A DNA stretch of 64,000 nt from Bradyrhizobium murdochi. Lineage in GTDB: Bacteria; Pseudomonadota; Alphaproteobacteria; Rhizobiales; Xanthobacteraceae. The stretch spans positions 1 through 64,000 of the forward strand of contig NZ_AXAU01000013.1 of NCBI RefSeq assembly GCF_000472965.1. The letters run 5' to 3'. Every line of letters starts with the position of its first letter. The stretch's first letter is position 1. The notes under the pieces are model-generated. The model did not search any database. It saw only the letters and a list, made by a program, of their open reading frames with translations, and was not told the DNA's origin. Made by a program: the position numbers and the translations under genes. This document shows positions 7,612-15,545 of this stretch, in pieces.

Positions 7612-8958
7612 ATGAGCCGCAAATATTTCGGTACCGACGGAATTCGGGGCCGCGCCAATGGTTTGATCACGCCGGAGCTCGCGCTCAAGGTGGGGCAGGC
7701 GGCCGGCCTGGTGTTTCAGCGTGGCGATCACCGCCACCGCGTCGTCATCGGCAAGGATACGCGGCTCTCCGGCTACATGATCGAGTATGCCATGGTGGCC
7801 GGATTTACCTCGGTCGGCATGGACGTGCTGCTGCTCGGCCCGATGCCGACGCCGGCGGTCGCGATGCTGACCAAGTCGATGCGCGCCGATCTCGGCGTGA
7901 TGATTTCAGCGTCGCACAATCTGTTCGAGGACAACGGCATCAAGCTGTTCGGTCCGCAGGGCTTCAAACTGTCCGACGACGTCGAGAAGCAGATCGAGCA
8001 ACTGCTCGACGAGCCGATCGACCGTCGCTTGGCGCAGAGCGCTAGCCTCGGGCGCGCCCGCCGCATCGACGGCGTCCACGACCGCTATATCGAATTCGCC
8101 AAGCGGACGCTGCCGCGCGAGCTCTCGCTCGACGGCCTGCGCGTCGTGATCGATTGCGCGCACGGCGCGGCCTACAAAGTGGTGCCGGAAGCGCTGTGGG
8201 AGCTCGGCGCCGACGTCGTCGCGATCGGCGTCGAACCCGATGGCTTCAACATCAACAAGGAGTGCGGCTCGACCTCTCCGGAGGCGCTCGCCAAGAAGGT
8301 GCGCGAGATGCGCGCCGATATCGGCATTGCGCTCGATGGCGACGCCGATCGCGTCATCCTGGTCGACGAGCGCGGCCACGTCGTCGACGGCGACCAGTTG
8401 CTCGCGGTGATCGCGCAAAGCTGGAAGGAAGACGGCCGTCTCGCCAAGCCCGGCATCGTCGCTACCGTGATGTCGAATCTCGGGCTCGAGCGCTTCCTCG
8501 AGGGGCAGGGCCTCGGCATGGTGCGCACGCCGGTCGGCGACCGCTACGTGCTCGAGCAGATGATGTCGCAGGGCTATAATCTCGGCGGCGAGCCCTCGGG
8601 CCATATCATCCTCTCCGACTACGCCACGACAGGCGACGGCTTCGTCGCCGCGCTCCAGGTGCTGGCCGTGGTGCAAAAGCTTCGCCGCCCGGTGTCGGAG
8701 GTCTGCCACCGCTTCGATCCGCTGCCGCAGATCTTGAAGAATGTACGCTATCGCTCCGGCAAACCGCTCGACCACGCCGAGGTGAAATCGGCGATCATGG
8801 ACGGCGAGAATCGCCTCAACGGCCATGGCCGGCTGCTGGTGCGTTCGTCCGGCACCGAGCCTGTGATCCGCGTGATGGGCGAGGGCGACGACCGCGTGCT
8901 GGTCGAGGAAGTCGTCGACCAGATCGTCAACGCGCTTGGCCACGCTGCGGCAGCATAA
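7612..8958 (+). CDS. glmM: phosphoglucosamine mutase
   Basis: A 448-residue enzyme converting glucosamine-6-phosphate to glucosamine-1-phosphate on the route to UDP-GlcNAc for peptidoglycan and lipid A. All four alpha-D-phosphohexomutase signatures are present: N-terminal KYFGTDGIRG, the phosphoserine loop ISASHN with Ser101, the metal loop DGDADR, the sugar loop GEPSGH, and the phosphate loop RSSGTEPVIRVM. The length equals the family norm. The start at 7612 is chosen because family members begin MSRKYFGTDG; the ORF extends 20 codons further up without homology. In rhizobia glmM often follows ftsH or folP, but here it stands alone. Confidence 0.95.
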   Translation: MSRKYFGTDGIRGRANGLITPELALKVGQAAGLVFQRGDHRHRVVIGKDTRLSGYMIEYAMVAGFTSVGMDVLLLGPMPTPAVAMLTKSMRADLGVMISASHNLFEDNGIKLFGPQGFKLSDDVEKQIEQLLDEPIDRRLAQSASLGRARRIDGVHDRYIEFAKRTLPRELSLDGLRVVIDCAHGAAYKVVPEALWELGADVVAIGVEPDGFNINKECGSTSPEALAKKVREMRADIGIALDGDADRVILVDERGHVVDGDQLLAVIAQSWKEDGRLAKPGIVATVMSNLGLERFLEGQGLGMVRTPVGDRYVLEQMMSQGYNLGGEPSGHIILSDYATTGDGFVAALQVLAVVQKLRRPVSEVCHRFDPLPQILKNVRYRSGKPLDHAEVKSAIMDGENRLNGHGRLLVRSSGTEPVIRVMGEGDDRVLVEEVVDQIVNALGHAAAA

Positions 8959-9103
8959 GCACGCTTTATCCAAAGGACGCGTGATTGCTGATCGGCGGTG
9001 CGCATGAGCGCATCGCAGCTATCGGCTATTGCTGCTGGTCGCAACCGGTCGTGCGGCGTAAAACGCGGCATTGCGTCCACGAATCCCTTTCGGAAATGCG
9101 CCG

Positions 9104-10366
9104 TTGAACAAGCCCGTCATCGTAACCGAGGAAAGCGCGACCGCGCCGGTGATCGTGTCGGACGCGGCGCCGGGGCTCGCTCCGAAGGCGGCCGTGGCAG
9201 GGCCGGCCTATATCGTGCTCGCCGGCATCAGCTTCTCGCATTTCCTCAACGACACCATGCAGTCGTTGATTGCGTCGGTCTATCCGATCCTGAAGGACGC
9301 CTACGCGCTCGACTACGCGCAGATCGGCATGATCACGCTGGCGTTCCAGTTCACCGCATCGCTGCTGCAGCCCGTCGTCGGGCACTTCACCGACAAGAAG
9401 GCGCAGCCGTTCTCGCTCGCGATCGGCATGGGCTTTACGTTTTTCGGCTTGCTGCTGCTCAGCGTCGCGCATCTCTATCCGATCATCCTGATCGCAGCGG
9501 CGCTGGTCGGGCTTGGTTCTGCCGTGTTTCATCCGGAGTCGGCACGGATCGCGCGCCTTGCGTCTGGCGGGCGGTACGGCTTCGCGCAATCGGTGTTTCA
9601 GCTCGGCGGCAGTTTCGGCACCTCGATGGGACCGGTGCTGGCGGCGCTGATCGTGGTGCCGTTCGGCCAGCCCTCGATCGCCTGGTTTTCGTCGATCGCG
9701 TTTCTGGCGATCGTGATCCTGTGGCGGATCGGCGTCTGGTACAAGCCGCAGATCACGACGAAGAAGGCGGCGGCGGTGGAACGTCATCCGGACCTGCCGG
9801 ATTTCCGGCGCGTCAGAATCGCGCTCGCGGTGCTGGTCGCGCTGCTGTTCTCAAAACAGCTCTATGTGTCGAGCCTGTCGAGCTATTACATCTTCTATCT
9901 GATCGACAAGTTTCAGGTGTCGACACAGGCAGCTCAGCTCTATCTCTTCCTCTTTCTCGCCGCCAATGCGGCGGGCGCTTTCTTCGGCGGCCCGCTCGGC
10001 GATCGCTTCGGACGCAAATACGTCATCTGGTTCTCGATCCTCGGCGCGCTGCCGTTCACGCTGGCGCTGCCCTATGCCGGCCTGGTCGGAAGCGCCGTGC
10101 TGACGATATTTATCGGATTGATCATTTCCTCGGCGACGTCTTCGATCATCGTATTCGCGCAGGAGCTGATGCCGCATCGCTTCGGCATGATCTCCGGCGT
10201 GTTCTTCGGCGTCGCCTTCGGCATCGGCGGACTGGGCGCGGCGGTGCTCGGCAAGCTTGCCGACCACACCGGCATCGCCTTTGTCTATCACCTCTGCGCG
10301 TTCCTGCCCGCGCTCGGCCTGCTTGCAGTGTTCTTGCCGAAGATTCGGCAGGCGAATAGCGAATAG
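9104..10366 (+). CDS. MFS transporter, fosmidomycin-resistance (Fsr) type
   Basis: A roughly 420-residue major facilitator with about 12 membrane segments in two halves. The N-terminal LAGISFSHFLNDTMQSLIASVYPILK is typical of Fsr-like drug exporters, as is HPESARIARLASGG in the first half; the loop GDRFGRKYVIW is the MFS motif before segment 8. Predicted role: proton-driven efflux at the inner membrane. No ATG fits: the frame runs from a TTG at 9071, and I prefer the TTG at 9104, with GGA about ten bases before it, but the start is uncertain. The last four codons and the stop are formed by the left arm of a palindromic repeat. Confidence 0.82.
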   Translation: MNKPVIVTEESATAPVIVSDAAPGLAPKAAVAGPAYIVLAGISFSHFLNDTMQSLIASVYPILKDAYALDYAQIGMITLAFQFTASLLQPVVGHFTDKKAQPFSLAIGMGFTFFGLLLLSVAHLYPIILIAAALVGLGSAVFHPESARIARLASGGRYGFAQSVFQLGGSFGTSMGPVLAALIVVPFGQPSIAWFSSIAFLAIVILWRIGVWYKPQITTKKAAAVERHPDLPDFRRVRIALAVLVALLFSKQLYVSSLSSYYIFYLIDKFQVSTQAAQLYLFLFLAANAAGAFFGGPLGDRFGRKYVIWFSILGALPFTLALPYAGLVGSAVLTIFIGLIISSATSSIIVFAQELMPHRFGMISGVFFGVAFGIGGLGAAVLGKLADHTGIAFVYHLCAFLPALGLLAVFLPKIRQANSE

Positions 10367-10435
10367 GGAGTGGCGAGTAGCGCGCAGGAAACGAAGGGCT
10401 TCTCTACTCGCCATTCGCTATTCGCCACTCGCCCT
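10352..10435. repeat. dispersed palindromic repeat, family C, overlapping the MFS stop codon
   Basis: The left arm GCGAATAGCGAAT...GGCGAGTAG and the right arm CTACTCGCCATTCGCTATTCGC are inverted copies; the left one carries seven extra bases. The left arm encodes the last residues and stop of the MFS transporter. The element could form a stem-loop in the 3' end of that mRNA. Confidence 0.8.
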
Positions 10436-10656
10436 TCATCAATACATCGTTAGGACATATGGCGCTTTCGCCTCATGTGTCGTTTTGCAAATGCATCGAG
10501 ACTCGCGTCGTAAGCGGCGCCGTGAAAAAAGTCAGAGATTGTCAACCTTAAAAATTAGGGTTAAGCGCCGTTTAAGCATTTAATGCCATCGTCCGTCCGT
10601 GGATTTTGAAGTGGGGCCCCTTTGCAGTCAGCCTCACCGGACAAAAGGACGAGCCC

Positions 10657-11484
10657 ATGCGTAGCGTTAAGTCTTTCATTGCCGCCGGTGCGGCCACTTT
10701 GTTGTCCCAGGCGGCGTTTGCCGCCGACATGGCGATTGCGCCGCCTCCTTATGCTCCGGCCCCGGTGGTCGAGGATTTCGGCGGCTGGTATCTGCGCGGC
10801 GATATCGGTTTCAGCAATCAGCGCGTCGATCGTCTGAACAACGCGCTCGATGCCACCACTACTTCGTCGGTGCAGACGAACACCTTCAACACGGCCGGCA
10901 TCTTTGGCCTCGGTGTCGGTTACAAGGTCAATAACTGGTTCCGCGCTGACGTGACTGGTGAATATCGCGGCAATTCGCAATTCTTGGGCAAAGACGTCAT
11001 CACCTTTCCGGGCGGCTTCGGCACCGATACCTATCACGCCACCAAGTCGGAATGGGTGGTCCTTGGTAACGCCTACGTCGATCTCGGCACGTGGTGGTGC
11101 GTCACCCCGTTCATCGGCGCCGGTGTCGGCGGAGCACGGGTTTCGATCGCGAACTTCACCGATCAGGGCATCACCAATATTGGCGGCGTCACATCACCGA
11201 GTCTCGCTTTCGGCGACAATGTCGCGAAGTGGAATTTCGCCTGGGCCGCGCATGCCGGTATCGCCTACAAGGTCACGCCGAACTTCACCGTCGAACTCGC
11301 CTATCGTTATCTCGACATGGGCGATGGCCTGACCGGCGATCTCCGAACCTTCGACGGTACCAACGGCATCAACAACCCGACTACCTTCAAGAACATCACT
11401 TCGCACGACCTGAAGCTCGGTGTGCGTTGGGATCTGACCAGCCCGGAGGTCTACGCGCCGCCGCCGCTGATCCGCAAAGGTTAA
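10657..11484 (+). CDS. outer-membrane beta-barrel protein (Omp25/Omp31 type)
   Basis: A 275-residue outer-membrane protein. The signal peptide MRSVKSFIAAGAATLLSQ...AFA is followed by the mature ADMAIAPPPYAPAP, the Pro-rich start common to rhizobial barrel proteins. Alternating hydrophobic strands with aromatic girdle residues run to the end, including GWYLRGDIGFSN, NFTVELAYRYLDMGDG and the final HDLKLGVRWDL. The C-terminal stretch after the last strand is extended rather than ending in Phe. The ATG at 10657 has AAAAGGACGAG upstream; the ORF's earlier start would bury the signal peptide. It may help envelope stability or act as a small pore. A second barrel gene follows. Confidence 0.82.
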   Translation: MRSVKSFIAAGAATLLSQAAFAADMAIAPPPYAPAPVVEDFGGWYLRGDIGFSNQRVDRLNNALDATTTSSVQTNTFNTAGIFGLGVGYKVNNWFRADVTGEYRGNSQFLGKDVITFPGGFGTDTYHATKSEWVVLGNAYVDLGTWWCVTPFIGAGVGGARVSIANFTDQGITNIGGVTSPSLAFGDNVAKWNFAWAAHAGIAYKVTPNFTVELAYRYLDMGDGLTGDLRTFDGTNGINNPTTFKNITSHDLKLGVRWDLTSPEVYAPPPLIRKG

Positions 11485-11511
11485 TCGCGACCTTCTTTCG
11501 TTAACGTTTGC

Positions 11512-11542
11512 AAACGGCGCGGGAGCTCTTCCCGCGCCGTTT
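11512..11542 (+). terminator. intrinsic terminator after the first barrel gene
   Basis: A perfect 13-bp stem (AAACGGCGCGGGA and its complement) with a GCTCT loop sits 27 bases after the stop and is followed by a T-rich tract (TTTTGCTTTTG). It separates the two outer-membrane genes into different transcripts. Confidence 0.8.
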
Positions 11543-11696
11543 TGCTTTTGCGCGATGCCAGCGCGACTGAGGCGCGATGAGAAAAATGCGTCGGCTTTCC
11601 GACAAGATTGCGCCAATCTGAGTTCTCGACAACCATTGGTTAAGGTTAACAGGCGATGATCAGCGCAAGTTCAGAGTGGGGCGATGGAGCGTTGCG

Positions 11697-12515
11697 ATGC
11701 GTCGTTTTTTATTGGTTGCGGTGATGTGTGGGGCGGTAAGTGGTGCGCAGGCGGCTGATATGCCGTTTCTCCGCGGCAGCTTCACCGACGGATTGAGTGC
11801 AAGCAACGTCAATTGGGGCGGCGGCTATATCGGTGGCCACGCTTCTCACGGCGCGGCGGATATGGACTTCACCAATTCCGGCCAGGACTTGCTCGCCAAG
11901 CTCTTGAACAATCTCGACCTGGAAGCGGAGTTCAACATCTCGAGGTGGCCGTTGCTCGGCAAGGCCCATATGCAGAACAGCGGTTACGGCGGATTCATCG
12001 GTTACAATTGGCAGTGGACCGAAGCCGTCGTCGCCATCGAACTGAACTATACCCATGGCAATTTTTTTGGAGCCAACAGCGGCTCGCAATCCCGCTCGTT
12101 TCAGTATCCGACCGACTATGTGTCCACCGCTACCGTATCCTCGAGCGCCTCGATGAAGGTCACCGAATACGGCTCGCTGCGGGTGCGCGGCGGATACGCG
12201 ATCGACAACTTCTTGCCCTATGGATTTGCCGGCATTGCAATGGGGCAGGCGAACATCAACCGCAGGGCCGATTATTCCGCTTACTATCGATATGTCGGTG
12301 ATCCCCTTCTGCCGCGTCCCGATTTCGCCGGAAGTGGTAGCCTGACGGACGACGCCAACTCTCATTTCATCACCGGCTTCGCCGGCGGTGTCGGTGTCGA
12401 TGTGATGCTATACGCGGGCCTTTTCCTTCGCGCCGAGTGGGAGTATCTCCGGTTTACTTCGAGCGTCGATACCACCATCAACACGGTCCGCGCCGGCCTC
12501 GGCTACAAATTCTGA
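11697..12515 (+). CDS. outer-membrane beta-barrel protein
   Basis: A 272-residue exported barrel protein. The signal peptide MRRFLLVAVMCGAVSGAQA is followed by ADMPFLRGS. The strand pattern includes WGGGYIGGHASHGAADMDF, GFIGYNWQWTEAVVAIELNY, GSLRVRGGYAIDNFLPYGFAG and the terminal TVRAGLGYKF, whose final Phe is the outer-membrane insertion signal for the Bam complex. It is of the porin-like Omp31 type, more divergent than its neighbour. The start at 11697 is chosen by the signal peptide and GGAGCG upstream; a GTG at 11676 is in frame. It is separated from the preceding barrel gene by a terminator, so it is probably transcribed on its own. Confidence 0.8.
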   Translation: MRRFLLVAVMCGAVSGAQAADMPFLRGSFTDGLSASNVNWGGGYIGGHASHGAADMDFTNSGQDLLAKLLNNLDLEAEFNISRWPLLGKAHMQNSGYGGFIGYNWQWTEAVVAIELNYTHGNFFGANSGSQSRSFQYPTDYVSTATVSSSASMKVTEYGSLRVRGGYAIDNFLPYGFAGIAMGQANINRRADYSAYYRYVGDPLLPRPDFAGSGSLTDDANSHFITGFAGGVGVDVMLYAGLFLRAEWEYLRFTSSVDTTINTVRAGLGYKF

Positions 12516-12597
12516 TCCCGCCACGGCGGCGCCGGTCCGGCGCCGTTGACAGAATTGCCGCCGCCTGTTGCACTGTCGCCCTAACGAGGGGCGGCGC

Positions 12598-13188
12598 ATG
12601 AAGGTCTACGGCGATACCAATTCCGGCAACTGCCTGAAGGTGAAGTGGGTGTGCGATCATCTCGCGCTGCCCTACACCTGGATGGCGGTCGATACGCTCG
12701 AGGGCGAGACGCGGACGGCGGAATTTCTCAAGCGTAATAGCGCCGGCCAGGTGCCGACGATCGAACTCGACGACGGCCGCACGCTGGCGCAATCCAACGC
12801 CATCATCCGCTATCTCGCCCGCGGTTCTCGTCTCATTCCGCAGGATGCGTTCGCGGAAGCGAAGATGGACGAGTGGCTGTTCTGGGAACAATACAGTCAC
12901 GAGCCCTACATCGCCGTCTGCCGCTTCCAGATGTTCTACCTGAAGAAGCCGGCATCCGATCTCGACCCTGAAAAGGTCAAGCGCGGCTATGCGGCGCTGG
13001 CGCGGATGGAGCACCAGCTTGCGCTGACGCCGTTCCTGGTCGGCGACGCCGTCACGCTCGCCGACATATCGCTGCTGGCCTATACCCGTGTGGCGCACGA
13101 AGGCGGCTTCCATCTCGACGGCTACGCCGCGGTGCGCCGCTGGATCGGCGAGACCGAGAAATTTCTCGCCCTTGCGCCGGCGCGCTGA
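12598..13188 (+). CDS. glutathione S-transferase family protein
   Basis: A 196-residue soluble protein with an N-terminal thioredoxin-like GST domain (roughly 1-78) and an all-helical C-terminal domain. The start KVYGDTNSGNCLKVKW carries the SGNC turn where the catalytic Ser or Cys of bacterial GSTs lies; AGQVPTIEL has the cis-Pro, and LAQSNAIIRYLA the ES/QS glutathione-binding motif. In the second domain FLVGDAVTLADISLLAY contains the N-capping box. It is expected to conjugate or transfer glutathione to an unknown electrophile. The ORF begins at 12568, but homology starts at the ATG at 12598. The next gene is 17 bases downstream, likely co-transcribed. Confidence 0.85.
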   Translation: MKVYGDTNSGNCLKVKWVCDHLALPYTWMAVDTLEGETRTAEFLKRNSAGQVPTIELDDGRTLAQSNAIIRYLARGSRLIPQDAFAEAKMDEWLFWEQYSHEPYIAVCRFQMFYLKKPASDLDPEKVKRGYAALARMEHQLALTPFLVGDAVTLADISLLAYTRVAHEGGFHLDGYAAVRRWIGETEKFLALAPAR

Positions 13189-13205
13189 CTTCACCGGAAT
13201 GCATC

Positions 13206-13679
13206 ATGACTGAGATTGCGAGGGTCACCATCCGCCCCGCGCGCCGCGAGGACGTCGGCACCATCATCGCCATGCTGGCGGACGATCCGCTGGGCGGTGC
13301 GCGTGAGCGGATCGAAGATCCACTGCCGCAATCCTATTTCACGGCATTTGAACGGCTGCAGCACGACCCGAACATCTTTCTCGTCGTCGCCGAGGACGGC
13401 GAGGGCGCCGTGGTCGGCTGCCTACAGCTATGCATTCTGCCGGGGCTGAGCTCGCAGGGCGCGTCGCGTGGCCTGATCGAGGATGTCCGCGTCGCCAGCC
13501 ACTGCCGCAGCCGCGGCATCGGCGAGCAAATGGTGCAGTGGGCGGTTGTGGAAGCGCGCGCCAGGAAATGCAAACTGGTCGAATTGCTGACGCATCACAC
13601 CCGCGCCGACGCGCAGCGGTTTTACGAGCGGCTCGGCTTTGCGCGCAGCCATGTCGGCATGACCCTGCGACAGCCATAG
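13206..13679 (+). CDS. GNAT family N-acetyltransferase
   Basis: A 157-residue acetyl-CoA-dependent acyltransferase. The GNAT core is visible: the first strand VTIRPARREDVGTI, the central strand VVGCLQLCILPGL, the acetyl-CoA pyrophosphate loop RSRGIGEQM (Q/RxxGxG/A type) and the C-terminal RADAQRFYERLGF. The substrate is unknown; the HHTRADAQRFYERLGF ending is common in small-molecule acetyltransferases. It starts 17 bases after the GST gene and is probably in the same transcript. A palindromic repeat follows its stop codon immediately. Confidence 0.85.
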   Translation: MTEIARVTIRPARREDVGTIIAMLADDPLGGARERIEDPLPQSYFTAFERLQHDPNIFLVVAEDGEGAVVGCLQLCILPGLSSQGASRGLIEDVRVASHCRSRGIGEQMVQWAVVEARARKCKLVELLTHHTRADAQRFYERLGFARSHVGMTLRQP

Positions 13680-13757
13680 CGTTTTCGAGCGAAGCATGCC
13701 CTCGGACTTGATCCGGGGGTGGAATCCGGTTTGCGTAAAGAAAACGTGTCAGAATAA
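13680..13757. repeat. dispersed repeat, family D
   Basis: A segment beginning GTTTTCGAGCGAAGCATGCC and ending with AAGAAAACGTGTCAGAATAA matches a common Bradyrhizobium intergenic repeat as I remember it. The ends GTTTTC and GAAAAC are inverted, and CCCTCGGACTTGATCCGGGGG forms an inner hairpin. The remainder up to 13930 shows no further feature. Confidence 0.55.
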
Positions 13758-13930
13758 ACGTCAGCCAACCGCGGTTGAGGCGCGCTTGCGACGAATGCCT
13801 GAGGTAGTCGTCACTGTGCGATCCGGTTAACAAGCGATAAACTACGCATGCGTCCGTGATTTTACGGACCGGAATGTCTCCGCTATGCCGGGCTCTCCCA
13901 TAGGGCTGTGGGGCAGCTTGGGGATTTCCA

Positions 13931-14125
13931 ATGAAAAAATATTCGATTGTCCGGATCGGAAGCGAATATGTCGTGCAGGCAGGGGACACCAGCATTTTGA
14001 AGGTCTCGAGCCGGCAAGAGGCCGCCAAACTGGTCACCGATGCCGCCGAACTTTTGCAGCAGGAGCCGGCTCCCTGCGTGGACGAGGCGCCATCAATGGA
14101 GCGTGAAGCGCCCGAAGCTTCTTGA
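13931..14125 (+). CDS. small conserved hypothetical protein
   Basis: A 64-residue soluble protein. The first half, MKKYSIVRIGSEYVVQAG followed by DTSILKVSSRQEAAKLV, reads as a compact three-stranded unit followed by a helix; the second half is acidic and likely disordered. There is no signal peptide. It sits directly ahead of the serC leader, its stop lying about ten bases before the leader begins, and the same arrangement is familiar from other Bradyrhizobium genomes. No function is assigned. Confidence 0.65.
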   Translation: MKKYSIVRIGSEYVVQAGDTSILKVSSRQEAAKLVTDAAELLQQEPAPCVDEAPSMEREAPEAS

Positions 14126-14136
14126 CGATCGGGCCC

Positions 14137-14205
14137 GATTCCCCTAATGACCGCGGCGGGACACCTCCCCCCAACGGGAGGCTTACTATCTGGAAGGATA
14201 GATTC
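14137..14205 (+). ncRNA. serC leader RNA (serC motif)
   Basis: The 70 bases before serC hold two hairpins in the arrangement of the alphaproteobacterial serC motif. Hairpin 1 is CCTCCC/GGGAGG at 14164-14181. Hairpin 2 is CTATC/GATAG at 14186-14201, with the ribosome site GGAAGGA in its loop and the ATG four bases later. Sequestration of the Shine-Dalgarno region fits translational control of serine biosynthesis; the ligand, if any, is not established to my knowledge. Family assignment is from memory of the motif and its fixed position before serC-serA. Confidence 0.7.
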
Positions 14206-15378
14206 ATGACCGTAGCGAAGCCCGCTGCTCGGCCAAACGTGCCGCATTTTTCCTCCGGCCCCTGTGCCAAGCGCCCCGGCTGGAATCCCCAAAATCTCAA
14301 GGACGCAGCCCTCGGTCGCTCGCACCGCGCGAAGATCGGTAAAGCGCGGCTCAAGCTCGCGATTGATTTGACGCGCGAAGTGCTGGAAGTGCCGGCCGAC
14401 TACAAGATCGGCATAGTGCCGGCGTCCGATACCGGCGCGGTCGAAATGGCGTTGTGGTCGCTGCTTGGTGCGCGCCCCGTCACCACGATCGCCTGGGAAT
14501 CCTTCGGCGAGGGCTGGGTCAGCGACATCGTCAAGGAATTGAAGCTCAAGGACGTCACCAAGCTGCACGCCGGCTATGGCGATCTTCCCGATTTGAGCAA
14601 GGCCGATCCGGCTTCCGACATCGTCTTCACCTGGAACGGCACGACTTCAGGCGTGCGCGTGCCGAACGCCGACTGGATCAGCGCGGACCGCCAAGGCCTC
14701 ACGATTTGTGACGCGACGTCGGCTGCGTTTGCGCAAGCACTCGATTTCGCAAAACTCGATGTGGTGACGTTCTCCTGGCAGAAGGCGCTGGGCGGCGAGG
14801 CCGCGCACGGCATGCTGATCCTCTCACCGCGCGCGGTGGAGCGGCTCGAGACCTACAAGCCGGCCTGGCCCCTGCCGAAGATTTTCCGCCTCACCAAGGG
14901 CGGCAAGCTCAACCAGGGCATCTTCGAGGGCGAGACCATCAACACGCCGTCGATGCTGTGCGTCGAGGACTATCTCGATGCCTTGAACTGGGCGAAATCG
15001 ATCGGTGGCCTCAAGGCCCTGATCGCGCGGGCCGATGCCAACACCAAGGTGCTGTCGGACTGGAAGGCGAAAACGCCGTGGATCGACTTCCTGGCCAAGG
15101 ATGCATCGATCCGCTCCAACACCTCGGTGTGCCTGAAGTTCATCGATCCCGCGATCACCTCGCTGACCGCCGACGCGCAGGCCGAGTTTTCCAAGAAGCT
15201 GGTTGCGCTGGTGGAGAAGGAAGCTGCCGGTTACGACTTCGCCTATTACCGCGATGCGCCCGCGGGCCTGCGGATCTGGTGCGGCGCCACGGTAGAAGCC
15301 TCCGATGTCGCGCTGCTGACGCAGTGGATCGACTGGGCGTTTGCCGAGACCAAGGCCGCGCTGCCAAAGGCGGCGTGA
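14206..15378 (+). CDS. serC: phosphoserine aminotransferase
   Basis: A 390-residue PLP enzyme that transaminates 3-phosphohydroxypyruvate with glutamate to phosphoserine, the second step of serine synthesis, and also serves pyridoxine synthesis. The start NVPHFSSGPCAKRPGW, the cofactor loop around GAVEMALWS, and the PLP Lys in FSWQKALGGEAAHG are typical of the long alphaproteobacterial SerC type. ATG 14206 is chosen because it follows the leader's ribosome site; the ORF extends 28 codons upstream through the leader, which is surely untranslated. serA follows after a 167-bp repeat-filled gap and is in the same direction, so an operon is likely. Confidence 0.95.
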   Translation: MTVAKPAARPNVPHFSSGPCAKRPGWNPQNLKDAALGRSHRAKIGKARLKLAIDLTREVLEVPADYKIGIVPASDTGAVEMALWSLLGARPVTTIAWESFGEGWVSDIVKELKLKDVTKLHAGYGDLPDLSKADPASDIVFTWNGTTSGVRVPNADWISADRQGLTICDATSAAFAQALDFAKLDVVTFSWQKALGGEAAHGMLILSPRAVERLETYKPAWPLPKIFRLTKGGKLNQGIFEGETINTPSMLCVEDYLDALNWAKSIGGLKALIARADANTKVLSDWKAKTPWIDFLAKDASIRSNTSVCLKFIDPAITSLTADAQAEFSKKLVALVEKEAAGYDFAYYRDAPAGLRIWCGATVEASDVALLTQWIDWAFAETKAALPKAA

Positions 15379-15380
15379 AG

Positions 15381-15531
15381 CTTGACCCTCCCCTGGAGGG
15401 GGAGGGTCGACGCATCCGAAGGATGCGTCGGGGTGGGGTGATCTCTCCGCACCCGACGCACGCAGAGTTCGCACCGGCAGTTCACCGCACCCTGGCGCTG
15501 CGCGCCGGCCCTCTCCCTCCAGGGGAGGGTG
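15381..15531. repeat. palindromic repeat element between serC and serA
   Basis: It contains hairpins ACCCTCCCC/GGGGAGGGT and CGACGCATCC/GGATGCGTCG (15408-15430) and ends with a right arm CCCTCCAGGGGAGGGT matching the left end. The right end abuts GAAGGA, the serA ribosome site. It is a probable mobile-derived repeat inserted in an operon. Confidence 0.75.
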
Positions 15532-15545
15532 AAGGAAACATTCAG

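Noticed and set aside
8998..10359. 453-residue plus-strand frame parallel to the MFS gene
   Set aside because: The other frame encodes 12 membrane helices and MFS motifs; this one is Arg-rich with no family features.
14958..15545. N-terminal extension of the serA open frame
   Set aside because: It overlaps serC in another frame and crosses a palindromic repeat; SerA proteins begin at the ATG at 15546 with a ribosome site before it.
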